A stretch of 64,000 nucleotides of DNA from Stieleria mannarensis. GTDB taxonomy: Bacteria > Planctomycetota > Planctomycetia > Pirellulales > Pirellulaceae. The notes beneath the pieces are model-generated. The model was not told the origin of the DNA, searched no databases, and saw only the letters and a program-made list of their open reading frames with translations. The position numbers and the translations under genes are program-made. Numbering within the stretch: position 1 is the stretch's first letter; each line of letters starts with the position of its first letter. Below, in pieces: positions 35,545 to 43,922 of this stretch. Location of the stretch: the NCBI RefSeq assembly GCF_014154935.1, contig NZ_JACEHH010000014.1, positions 62,001-126,000 of the forward strand, given 5' to 3'.

Positions 35545-36978
35545 ATGCCGCGTGATTTTCTGAAAGGTGCCAAAGACGAATACGATGTCGTGGTGATCGG
35601 CAGCGGCTTGGCGGGGCTGACCAGTGCCAACATTCTCGGACGGGCCGGACACCGCGTGCTGTTGCTGGAACAGCACTACAAACTTGGCGGGCTGGCGACG
35701 TGGTTTCTGCGGCCCGGCAGCCACACCTTTGACATCTCGCTGCACGGGTTTCCCCACGGGATGATCAAATCCTGTCGGCGGTATTGGAGCCGTGACATTT
35801 CCGACCGCATCGTCCAACTGAAAAACATCCGGTTCGACAATCCCCAGTTCTCGCTGACCACGACCTTCGATCGGGAAGACTTTTCACGGTTGTTGGTCGA
35901 GCAATTTGGTCAAGACCCGGAGACGGTCAAGTCGTTCTTTGACACCGCGCGGGGGATGAATTTTTACGACGACCAGACCACCACGACCGGCGAGTTGTTC
36001 GAGCGGTTCTTTCCCGGTCGCAACGACATCGTGCGTCTGTTGATGGAACCGATCACCTATGCCAACGGTTCCACGCTGGAAGACCCCGCGATCACCTACG
36101 GCATCGTCTTCAGCAACTTCATGAGCAAAGGCGTGTATATCTATGAAGGTGGAACCGACGACCTGATCAAGCGGATGAAACGCGAGTTGGAATCCAACGG
36201 CGTCGACATTCGGATTAATTGTCCGGTTGACCAGATCGAAGTCAAAGACGGTCGGGTCCGCGCGGTCAAGGTCGGTGATCGCAGCATCCGTTGTCGCGCC
36301 GTCGTCAGCAACGCCAACCTGCGGACGACGATTCTGAAGATGATCGGCGAAGAAAAGCTTGATGCCGATTACGTCCAGCGGACCAACGAAGTGCGGCTCA
36401 ATAACAGCAGTACCCAGGTCTACATGGCGCTTAAAGAAGGCGAGACGATCGACGAAAGCAGCGGCGACCTGTTCTTCACCAGCACCGCCGACGAATTCAA
36501 AACCGAATCGTTGCTCAGTCGAGACATCACCAGTCGAACGTTCAGTTTCTATTATCCGCGGACCCGCCCCTGGAAGAAAAAGGAACGCTACGCGATCGTC
36601 AGCAGCACCAACGCCAATTGGTCCGACTGGAACGATTTGAGTGAAGCCGATTACAACGCCAGCAAACAGGATTTGGTCGAAACCACGATCGACGCGCTGG
36701 AGCGTTACATTCCGGGAGTGCGTGAAAAAATCGATCACGCCGAAGCCGCGACGCCGCGAACGTTCCAGCACTACACCCGGCACGAAATGGGCGCCAGCTT
36801 CGGCACCAAATTCGAAGGCCTGGGGGTCAGCCGCGATCTGCCGGGTCAGATCGGCGGCATGTACCACGCCGGCAGCGTGGGGATCATCATGAGTGGCTGG
36901 CTGGGCGCGATCAACTATGGCGTGATCGTCAGCAACGAAGTCGACCAATTGCTGACCAGCGAATCGTCACCGGTGTGA
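35545..36978 (+). CDS. FAD-dependent desaturase/oxidoreductase, phytoene desaturase (CrtI/CrtN) family
   Basis: The 477-residue protein begins with a dinucleotide-binding fold ([20 protein letters not shown], then [13 protein letters not shown]) and ends with the family C-terminal FAD motif [20 protein letters not shown]. Middle blocks fit CrtI-like desaturases. Planctomycetes make C30 carotenoids from squalene, so a carotenoid role is reasonable, but related retinol-saturase-like enzymes are an alternative. The ATG at 35545 puts the Rossmann motif at residue 14; the open frame upstream to 35341 runs through the palindromic element and is not part of the gene. Confidence 0.85.
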   Translation: MPRDFLKGAKDEYDVVVIGSGLAGLTSANILGRAGHRVLLLEQHYKLGGLATWFLRPGSHTFDISLHGFPHGMIKSCRRYWSRDISDRIVQLKNIRFDNPQFSLTTTFDREDFSRLLVEQFGQDPETVKSFFDTARGMNFYDDQTTTTGELFERFFPGRNDIVRLLMEPITYANGSTLEDPAITYGIVFSNFMSKGVYIYEGGTDDLIKRMKRELESNGVDIRINCPVDQIEVKDGRVRAVKVGDRSIRCRAVVSNANLRTTILKMIGEEKLDADYVQRTNEVRLNNSSTQVYMALKEGETIDESSGDLFFTSTADEFKTESLLSRDITSRTFSFYYPRTRPWKKKERYAIVSSTNANWSDWNDLSEADYNASKQDLVETTIDALERYIPGVREKIDHAEAATPRTFQHYTRHEMGASFGTKFEGLGVSRDLPGQIGGMYHAGSVGIIMSGWLGAINYGVIVSNEVDQLLTSESSPV

Positions 36979-37601
36979 CGCACGGTCCCCGGGCTGGCAT
37001 TGGTGTCGACTCCCGTCTCGTTGCCCGAAGGGCATGTAAATCCGTAGCCTGGGGCAAGCGGACCGAGCGTCAGCGAGGCCGCGCCGCCCCAGGAAAAAAC
37101 ACGTGCAACGTTCTCCGAATTGGCCAACGGCCATAGACATAATCAGCATTGGGCCGATGGTTTGTTTATGGCCGTTGGCCAATCGAGCTCGGTGTTCCTG
37201 ACGGGGACCTTGGGCGATGCCCAAGGCTAGGGGTGTGAACGGCCTTTGGCCGAATTCTCTCGATATGAGTTGGTTGCTGCAGACGCTCTCCGGGCCGCTT
37301 CACACGTCGCAAAATCGAGCGAGGTGTCGTCAAATCGATCTGGGGGAAGGATTCATTCACTCGGCCGGGACTGCCCCGGTTGCGTGTAGAGCGATTTGCT
37401 GACGCGTGTTTTCATTGGTTTTCGACGTCAAACGACGCGAACGATGCCTCACCCGCGCCAAACAGCGTTCCGGCGGTACATGGATTGCACTACTGCAACC
37501 GTTGGTGTCTGGCCGGACACCAATGAATGCTGAATGCCTTTCTACGATTATCCGGGAAAGTGGTCTTTGGCATCGTTCTCACTCGATTCTAAACCATCCC
37601 A
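36979..37601. other. Gene-free spacer with three palindromes
   Basis: The 623 bp hold a perfect 17-bp inverted repeat (ATTGGCCAACGGCCATA at 37118-37134 against 37167-37183), a hairpin CCTTGGGC-gat-GCCCAAGG (37208-37226) and a smaller CGGCCTTTGGCCG (about 37239-37251). A GC-rich block near 37040-37095 looks like another repeat. The part after 37400 is less repetitive and probably contains the promoter of the next gene. Confidence 0.6.
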
Positions 37602-39575
37602 ATGACCTGCCTTCCACGTCGTCTGATCCGATCTTCCGTCCTGGCCGCAACTGTGGTTCTGGTTTCCAGCCCGCTCTTCGCCCAGGCTCTGCAGAACGAG
37701 CGGTCGGTCCTTCCGCCGCCGGTGGTTCCGCCTCCGATCGATGAAACATCAAACGCCGATCTTCCACAGGACCATACGTCGGAAGAGGAGTCCGACGTGG
37801 AATTCATGGCGGCCGGGCCGCTGCACGAGTCGTATGCCGAACCGTACACGGCCGATCCGCAGCCGGCCCCGACGGTGCCGCGAGAGCCTCCGCCGCTGGT
37901 CAAGGAACTGCCGCCGACGCTGCGCCCGGACAGCGAGAAATCGACCTGGGTGTCGGGCTATTGGGATTGGGATCCGCAACGCAACGACTTCGTCTGGGTC
38001 AGCGGTGTTTGGCGCGAGGTGCCGCCGGATCGACGTTGGGTCCCCGGTTATTGGGAAGCAGAAGGCGACGGGTACCGGCGCGTCGTGGGCTTTTGGGCAC
38101 ACGATGAATCGGCGACCGTCGACTACTTGCCGCCGCCACCGGAGTCACTCGATCAAGGCCCCGTTTCCCCGGCACCAAGTGACGACCACTTTTATGTCCC
38201 CGGAAACTGGACCTATCAATCAAACGAATACCAGTGGACGCCGGGGTTCTGGGCGAGGTGCCAACCCGATTGGGTCTGGGTTCCCAATCAATACGTTTGG
38301 ACGCCGCGGGGATGTGTCTTCCGATCCGGGTATTGGGATTACCGGTTTCATCGGCGAGGCGTGTTGTTTACGCCGGTGTATTATCGGTCACCGATCTATC
38401 TGCGCCCCGGCTACTGGTATCGGCCCCGCTATGTCGTCAACACCGGTATCAACCTGTTGGCAAACTTGTTCATCAATCCCCTTCACCGCAACTACTACTT
38501 TGGCAACTACTACGGCGCCGGGTATGGCAGCCAGTTCTATCCGTGGATCAACTACTACCGGGGTCCGCGCCGTTACGATCCGCTGTATTCGTACTACGGA
38601 ATTCGATCGTTGCACGATCGCGGGCCGTCGTTGGATCACATCGCAAGGCAACATCAACAATTCAAGCGGCACGAAGAACTGAGGCCGCCGCGCCGCTATG
38701 ACGAGCGACGTGGATCTGGAAACGGAAAAGGAAAAGGCAACGTCAACGAAGCGATCGGCGATCGGGCGGCACTGGCCAGTCGGATCGAAGACTTTGCCCG
38801 GCAGAATCCCGACGACATTCGATTTCGGCGGCTGAGCGAGACGCAAGCCGAATCGATCGGGCGGTCGGCGGGGCAGTCGTTTGACCGGATGCAAAAGGCC
38901 AGAAAAGACTTCGAGCGTCTCTCGCCGGGCAAGCAAACGCTAGAAGCCGCGGTTGCAGGGCGTTCCGACAGGTCATCCAACCGCGGTCGCATCTCCAGCT
39001 TTCGCCTGCCGACCGACGCGCCCACTTTGCGAGGCCTGCCGCGCGGATTGGGAAATGAGGGGCAGCAGCCAAGCGGGCGAACAGGAATTCCGTTTGATCG
39101 TGGGCTCAAAGCGTATGATCGTGGCGGACGAGTTGAACGGGATCGAATCCAAACGCCTGGGCAATCACCCGGGCAAACGTTCGACCCGGTTCGTCAGTTC
39201 GGATCACCGCGCGGTAACAAATCAAACCCGTCCTCGGGGATCGACCGGTCGGCCTTCCGCGACCTGCCTACGATCCGCTCGACGCCCAGTTTAAGATCCT
39301 CCAGCACCAATCGCTTGAGTCCCGGCCGAGTTAGCCCCGGCCGAGTTAGCCCCAGCCGAGTTAGCCCCAGCCTCTCACAGCCACCTGGACGTTCCTCTTC
39401 GCCGCGGCAATTCTCGCCGCCGTCGATCGATCGCGGCAGCCGTCGTGACTTCGGCGGGCTAAAGGCGCGTGGCGGTGGATTCGACGGACCGAGCAGCTTT
39501 GGCAGCCGAGGTGGCAATCGGGGCGGTGGAAAGGGCGGCCCCGGTAGTGGCAGGGCGAAAGGTCGCGGCAAATAG
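37602..39575 (+). CDS. Secreted WxxGxW-repeat protein with basic Gly/Arg-rich tail
   Basis: The 657-residue protein has a signal peptide (VVLVSSPLFAQ), a Pro-rich start and a run of aromatic repeats (residues about 110-260): WVSGYWDWD, WVSGVWREVP, WVPGYWEAE, VPGNWTYQ, WTPGFWAR, FRSGYWDY, LRPGYWYRP. This YxWGxW-like pattern is seen in planctomycete envelope proteins. A Tyr/Asn-rich segment (HRNYYFGNYYGAGYG) follows, then a low-complexity basic tail with three SPGRV/SPSRV repeats ending GRAKGRGK. It is probably surface-exposed or matrix-associated. Function unknown. Confidence 0.78.
   Translation: MTCLPRRLIRSSVLAATVVLVSSPLFAQALQNERSVLPPPVVPPPIDETSNADLPQDHTSEEESDVEFMAAGPLHESYAEPYTADPQPAPTVPREPPPLVKELPPTLRPDSEKSTWVSGYWDWDPQRNDFVWVSGVWREVPPDRRWVPGYWEAEGDGYRRVVGFWAHDESATVDYLPPPPESLDQGPVSPAPSDDHFYVPGNWTYQSNEYQWTPGFWARCQPDWVWVPNQYVWTPRGCVFRSGYWDYRFHRRGVLFTPVYYRSPIYLRPGYWYRPRYVVNTGINLLANLFINPLHRNYYFGNYYGAGYGSQFYPWINYYRGPRRYDPLYSYYGIRSLHDRGPSLDHIARQHQQFKRHEELRPPRRYDERRGSGNGKGKGNVNEAIGDRAALASRIEDFARQNPDDIRFRRLSETQAESIGRSAGQSFDRMQKARKDFERLSPGKQTLEAAVAGRSDRSSNRGRISSFRLPTDAPTLRGLPRGLGNEGQQPSGRTGIPFDRGLKAYDRGGRVERDRIQTPGQSPGQTFDPVRQFGSPRGNKSNPSSGIDRSAFRDLPTIRSTPSLRSSSTNRLSPGRVSPGRVSPSRVSPSLSQPPGRSSSPRQFSPPSIDRGSRRDFGGLKARGGGFDGPSSFGSRGGNRGGGKGGPGSGRAKGRGK
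39321..39372 (+). repeat. In-frame 15-bp repeats inside the WxxGxW gene
   Basis: Three contiguous copies of CCCGGCCGAGTTAGC (39321-39335, 39336-39350, 39351-39365, the last with one change) plus a partial unit encode the SPGRV/SPSRV repeats. The period is a multiple of three, so copy number can vary without frameshift. Confidence 0.85.
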
Positions 39576-39632
39576 AACGGCGTGGTTGGAATCCGATCCC
39601 ATCTCGTACTTACGGCGTCGTTGCGATTGAAT

Positions 39633-39690
39633 CACCGATGCCGGTCTTCACCGATGCCGGTCTTCATCGATGCCGGTCTTCATCGATTCC
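39633..39690. repeat. 16-bp tandem repeat (CACCGATGCCGGTCTT)
   Basis: Three exact or near-exact copies (39633, 39649, 39665) plus a partial fourth. The period is not a multiple of three. It overlaps the 3' end of the UGA-interrupted frame on the minus strand. Confidence 0.85.
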
Positions 39691-39842
39691 AGGGCGGACT
39701 CGGCGGCGCGAACGACATGGGTCGCCAAGCGAACGTTACCGGCGGCTTCGACGTAGTCCTGGCCGCTGATCAGAGCAGCGATCGCAATGATCCTGCCGAC
39801 ATCCCGAGTGTTTTTTCACTTCGGCTTCATCTTCTGGCCCAT
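39648..39842 (-). pseudogene. Possible 64-codon gene interrupted by one in-frame UGA
   Basis: On the minus strand AAGGAGAG precedes an ATG (39842) and the frame MGQKMKPK, then TGA at 39818-39816, then KNTRDVGRIIAIAALISGQD and on to HR before the final TGA at 39650-39648. After the UGA the codon use (GC-rich third positions) and the amphipathic composition look like real protein, and no start codon lies close after the UGA. It may be a recently broken small gene, a sequence error or recoded UGA; no selenocysteine hairpin is obvious. Its last codons come from the 16-bp repeat. It faces the CoA-ligase gene divergently. Confidence 0.4.
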
Positions 39843-39932
39843 CGTTTGCTCTCTCCTTGGTGGCTGTGCGTTGGCGTCTCCTGCCGATCGTCGCCCCAAA
39901 TTGTGCCCTCGGCGTCCAGAGAACGTGTCAAG

Positions 39933-41855
39933 ATGACTTACCAGCGGCAATACCGTCACAGCATCGAACAGCCCGAGGCGTTTTGGCGGGAGCAGGCGCG
40001 GCAGATCGCGTGGTTTCGCGAGCCCAAACAGATTTTGTCCCGGGACGAAGAGGGATTTGATCGCTGGTTTCCCGACGGGCAGTTGAACACCGCCTACTTG
40101 GCGTTGGACTGGCATCTGGACCAGGGACGTGGTGAGCAAACGGCGCTGATCTACGATTCGCCGGTAACGCAGACATCACGCCGTTACACGTTTCGTCAAC
40201 TGCGAGACGAAGTCGCTCGGCTGGCCGGTGCGTTGCGTCAGCTGGGCGTCGACCGGGGCGATGCGGTGATCATCTACATGCCGATGATCCCGCAAATTGT
40301 CGTGGCGATGCTGGCCTGTGCCCGTTTGGGGGCGATCCACTCGGTCGTGTTCGGAGGATTCGCGGCGCACGAGTTGGCTGTCCGTATCGACGACCTGCAA
40401 CCCAAGGTGATTCTGGCTGCCAGCGCCGGCAAGGAAGTCGACCGTGTGGTCGACTATGGCACGATGATCGACGCCGCATTGGCCGAATCCGCACACTCGC
40501 CGGCGTATTGTGTGATGTATCAGCGCGATTTTCATCGAGTCGATCTGCATCCCGGGCGAGATTTCGATTGGGAGGCACTGGTCGCGTCGGCGGATCCGAT
40601 CGACTGTGTGCCGGTTTTGGCCACCGATCCGCTGTATGTGCTGTACACCTCCGGCACGACGGGACGTCCCAAGGGGATCTTGCGCGATCATGGTGGTCAC
40701 GCCGTGGCGATGAAGTACAGCATGCAATACGTCTACGGTGTTCAGCCGGGTGAGGTGTTTTGGGCCGCATCGGATGTCGGTTGGGTGGTGGGACATTCGT
40801 GTATCGTGTACGGGCCGTTGGTTCAGGGTTGCACCACGGTGCTGTTTGAAGGCAAGCCGATTCGGACTCCCGACGCTGGTGCGTTTTGGCGTGTCGTCGC
40901 CGAGCACCGTGTGCGGTCGATGTTTGCCGCCCCGACGGCCATCCGCGCCATCAAACGCGAAGATCCCGAGGGGCAAAAGGCGCGCGGATATGACACAAGT
41001 TGTCTCCGCTATTTGTTCGTTGCCGGGGAACGCTGTGACGTCGCAACGCTCGATTGGGCCGAACGTACCTTGCATGTCCCTGTCATCGATCACTGGTGGC
41101 AGACCGAATCCGGTTGGCCGATGATTGCCAACATGGCCGGATTGAAACTGATGCCGATCCGTCCTGGTTCGGCGACGAAACCGGTGTGCGGATATGACAT
41201 ACGCATTCTCGATCGACAGGGGCACGAGCTGTCGGCGGGCAAGGAAGGCGCGGTGGCGGTTCGGCTACCTTTGCCGCCAGGTTGTCTGCCCAACCTGTGG
41301 CGCAACACCGCGCGATTCAAGAACGCCTATCTGGTCGAATACCCCGGATACTATGCATCGGGTGACGGCGGTTATCGCGACAAGGATGGCTACTTCTACA
41401 TCACCGGCCGGATGGACGATGTGATCAATGTTGCCGGCCACCGGCTCTCGACCGCGACGATGGAAGAAGCGTTGGCCGGGCATCCCGCGGTCGCCGAATG
41501 CGCGGTGATCGGTGTTGCCGACGCGATCAAGGGCCAAGTCCCGTTGGGGTTCGTCGTGCTCAAATCCAACGTGACGTTGGAACCGTCGGCGTTGGAAGCG
41601 GAACTGATCCATCGGGTGCGTGAACAAGTCGGCCCGGTCGCGGCGTTGAAACACGTGATCGTCGCGGAGCGTTTGCCCAAGACCCGTTCCGGAAAGATCT
41701 TGCGGCGAACGATGCGACAGATGTCTGAAGGACAACCCTGGCAGCCCCCGTCGACGATCGAAGATCCCGTTGTGCTCGACGAGCTGTCGACATTGCTCGA
41801 TGGCAAAGGGGTGACGGTGTCAGAAGGAACGTGTTTGGAGGGTGAGATGAGGTGA
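39933..41855 (+). CDS. Acyl-CoA synthetase, propionyl/acetyl-CoA type
   Basis: The 640-residue protein activates a short-chain fatty acid to its CoA ester with ATP. Motifs: VLYTSGTTGRPKGI (phosphate loop), FWAASDVGWVVGHS, the PrpE-like FAAPTAIRAIKREDPEG, WWQTESGWPM, YYASGDGGYRDKDGY and the catalytic Lys in LPKTRSGKILRRTMRQM. The whole resembles PrpE (propionate) more than Acs (acetate), but the substrate cannot be fixed. The ATG at 39933 gives the usual N-terminus (RHSIEQPEAFWREQA); the frame open to 39582 is repeat DNA. No methylcitrate-cycle gene is adjacent. Acetylation of the catalytic Lys is a known control in this family. Confidence 0.92.
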   Translation: MTYQRQYRHSIEQPEAFWREQARQIAWFREPKQILSRDEEGFDRWFPDGQLNTAYLALDWHLDQGRGEQTALIYDSPVTQTSRRYTFRQLRDEVARLAGALRQLGVDRGDAVIIYMPMIPQIVVAMLACARLGAIHSVVFGGFAAHELAVRIDDLQPKVILAASAGKEVDRVVDYGTMIDAALAESAHSPAYCVMYQRDFHRVDLHPGRDFDWEALVASADPIDCVPVLATDPLYVLYTSGTTGRPKGILRDHGGHAVAMKYSMQYVYGVQPGEVFWAASDVGWVVGHSCIVYGPLVQGCTTVLFEGKPIRTPDAGAFWRVVAEHRVRSMFAAPTAIRAIKREDPEGQKARGYDTSCLRYLFVAGERCDVATLDWAERTLHVPVIDHWWQTESGWPMIANMAGLKLMPIRPGSATKPVCGYDIRILDRQGHELSAGKEGAVAVRLPLPPGCLPNLWRNTARFKNAYLVEYPGYYASGDGGYRDKDGYFYITGRMDDVINVAGHRLSTATMEEALAGHPAVAECAVIGVADAIKGQVPLGFVVLKSNVTLEPSALEAELIHRVREQVGPVAALKHVIVAERLPKTRSGKILRRTMRQMSEGQPWQPPSTIEDPVVLDELSTLLDGKGVTVSEGTCLEGEMR

Positions 41856-41998
41856 CGAATTGAACCGGTCGAAGGCGTGTGCGGTCTTTCGTCTCGAATG
41901 ATTGGACGGTCGTCGCGCTGACTAAAAGTGGCATTGATTCATCATCGCGATGCCGTGATGATGTCGTGAAATCAAACTCCAGTGCGGGGCGCATCGTT

Positions 41999-43318
41999 GT
42001 GTCATTTCCAGATTTATTCTCGCATACCCGGGTGCTCTCGATCGTCGGAGACATCCTGACGATTCATGCCAGTGGAGTCGCGCTCGGCGAGTTGGCTTGG
42101 GTGAAAAACAGCGACGGCACGACATCGCTGGCCCAGGTCACCGAGATCGATTGTGAGCGTGTGTCGCTGCAAGTGTTCTCCGGCGGCAAGGGGCTGCGAT
42201 CGGATGCGCGGGTCAGCTTTCTGGGGCACGCGGCACAGGTATTGTTTTGCGATGACATCCTGGGACGAATCTTCAACGGCGTCGGCCAGCCGATCGACGG
42301 CGGACCGGAGTTGTTGGGCCAACGCCGCGTCGACGTCGGCGGCCCTTCGGTCAATCCGATGCGGCGGGTCGTGCCGTCGAAGATGATCGAGACCCAGGTC
42401 CCCATGATCGACATCTTCAATTGTCTGGTCGAAAGCCAAAAGATCCCAATCTTTTCGATCGCGGGCGAACCGTACAACGAATTGCTGGCCCGGATCGCGA
42501 TTCAAGCCGACGCCGACGTGGTCGTGTTTTGCGGGTTGGGATTGATCTTTGACGAGTTTCATTTCTTCCGCGACACGTTCGAAAACGAAGGCGTGTTTCC
42601 CCGCACGGTGATGTTCGCCAACCGGGCGTCGGATCCGATCGTGGAACGCTTGTTGGCGCCGGATTTGGCGTTGAAAGTCGCCGAGCGGTTTGCCGTGGAG
42701 CAGAACAAACGGGTGCTGGTGTTGATGACGGACATGACCGCCTTTGCCGACGCGCTCAAAGAAATCGGCGTCGCGATGGAACGCATCCCTTCCAACCGCG
42801 GCTACATGGGCGACTTGTACAGCCAGTTGGCGCTGCGCTACGAGCGGGCCTGTGATTACCGCGGCGCCGGTTCGGTGACGTTGTTGGCCGTGACCACCAT
42901 GCCCGGAAACGATGTGACGCACCCGGTGCCCGACAACACCGGTTACATCACCGAAGGTCAATTCTATTTGCACGACGGCATGATCGACCCCTTCGGTTCG
43001 CTGTCCCGTTTGAAGCAGCAGGTGATCGGCAAAGTCACTCGCGAAGACCACTCGGCGGTGATGAACACGATGATCCGTTTGTACTCCGGCGCACGCCAAG
43101 CCGAACAGAAACAGCAGATGGCGTTCGAATTATCGGCGATGGACCACAAACTGCTCAAGTTCGGCGAACTGTTCACCCAGCGTTTCATGCGGTTCGATGT
43201 CGCCGTGCCACTGGAACAAGCTCTGGACCTGGGCTGGAAAACGATGGCGGAGTGCTTTGAGCCGCAAGAGTTGTTGATCCGCGAAAAACTGTTGAACAAG
43301 TATTACCCCGCATCATGA
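41999..43318 (+). CDS. atpB: V-type ATP synthase subunit B
   Basis: This is the regulatory (non-catalytic) nucleotide-binding subunit of the soluble V1 head. It has LGRIFNGVGQPIDGGPE, NPMRRVVPSKMIETQVPMID, IFSIAGEPYNELLARIA in place of a P-loop, MTDMTAFADALKEIG, IPSNRGYMGDLYSQLA and TTMPGNDVTHPVPDNTGYIT. The GTG at 41999 gives 439 residues starting MSFPDLFSHTRVLSIVGDIL, matching the chlamydial protein length; the open frame to 41879 adds 40 unrelated residues. It is first in the operon, so the 143-bp spacer before it probably holds the promoter. It overlaps atpD by four bases. Confidence 0.95.
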   Translation: MSFPDLFSHTRVLSIVGDILTIHASGVALGELAWVKNSDGTTSLAQVTEIDCERVSLQVFSGGKGLRSDARVSFLGHAAQVLFCDDILGRIFNGVGQPIDGGPELLGQRRVDVGGPSVNPMRRVVPSKMIETQVPMIDIFNCLVESQKIPIFSIAGEPYNELLARIAIQADADVVVFCGLGLIFDEFHFFRDTFENEGVFPRTVMFANRASDPIVERLLAPDLALKVAERFAVEQNKRVLVLMTDMTAFADALKEIGVAMERIPSNRGYMGDLYSQLALRYERACDYRGAGSVTLLAVTTMPGNDVTHPVPDNTGYITEGQFYLHDGMIDPFGSLSRLKQQVIGKVTREDHSAVMNTMIRLYSGARQAEQKQQMAFELSAMDHKLLKFGELFTQRFMRFDVAVPLEQALDLGWKTMAECFEPQELLIREKLLNKYYPAS

Positions 43319-43905
43319 CGCTGGCCCTGAACAAGACGACGCTGAAACGACAACGCGATCAAGCAAAACTTTACCGCCGTTTCTTGCCCTCGTTGGAACT
43401 GAAACGCCAGCAGTTGCAGGCCGCTTGGCGAACATCCAAGCAGGAGCTGGCGGGGATCCAGGCCGAGGTCAGCCGCGTCGGCGATGATCTGCAAACACTG
43501 TACGCCCTGATCGGCGGATCGACGATCGACATCGCCGAAATGGCCCAGTGGGTCCGCGTCACCAAGATCGACGTGACCACGGAAAATGTCGTCGGCACCG
43601 CCGTCCCGAAGTTCGGCGAACTGCATTTGCAAGTCGACCCGTACTCGCGTTTGGCAATGCCGTTCTGGGTCGATTCACTCGTCAACGCACTCAAGCAAAT
43701 GGTTCGGCTCCGCGTCCAAATGGACGTCGCCCGACAGCGCACCGAGGCACTCGGCGCGGCGCTGCGGCGTGTGACGCAACGGGTGAATTTGTTTGACAAG
43801 GTTCTGATTCCGAAAGCCGAGGAGAACATTCGACGCATCGTGATCTTTTTGTCCGACCAAGAGCGTGCGGCGGTCGTGCGCTCGAAAATTGCCAAGAGCC
43901 GGTAG
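43315..43905 (+). CDS. atpD: V-type ATP synthase subunit D (central stalk)
   Basis: The 196-residue protein is mostly two long helices: an N-terminal one (LNKTTLKRQRDQAKLYRRFL and following Gln/Leu-rich turns) and a C-terminal one (TQRVNLFDKVLIPKAEENIR). The C-terminal RRIVIFLSDQERAA block is typical of subunit D, the rotor shaft. The start overlaps the atpB stop (ATGA), predicting coupled translation. Confidence 0.94.
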   Translation: MTLALNKTTLKRQRDQAKLYRRFLPSLELKRQQLQAAWRTSKQELAGIQAEVSRVGDDLQTLYALIGGSTIDIAEMAQWVRVTKIDVTTENVVGTAVPKFGELHLQVDPYSRLAMPFWVDSLVNALKQMVRLRVQMDVARQRTEALGAALRRVTQRVNLFDKVLIPKAEENIRRIVIFLSDQERAAVVRSKIAKSR

Positions 43906-43922
43906 AAGCGGAGGAGCAGCAC

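Noticed and set aside
39816-39818. Selenocysteine codon in the small minus-strand frame
   Set aside because: No clear stem-loop follows the UGA and no Cys homologue can be checked here, so I report only an interrupted frame.
39582-39932. N-terminal extension of the CoA ligase by 117 residues
   Set aside because: The upstream part consists of tandem repeats and the opposing small frame; the ATG at 39933 gives the family's normal N-terminus.
41879-41998. 40-residue N-terminal extension of V-ATPase subunit B
   Set aside because: It has no similarity to subunit B, and the GTG at 41999 gives the expected length.
42014-43099. 361-codon open frame on the minus strand
   Set aside because: Antisense to atpB; no motifs.
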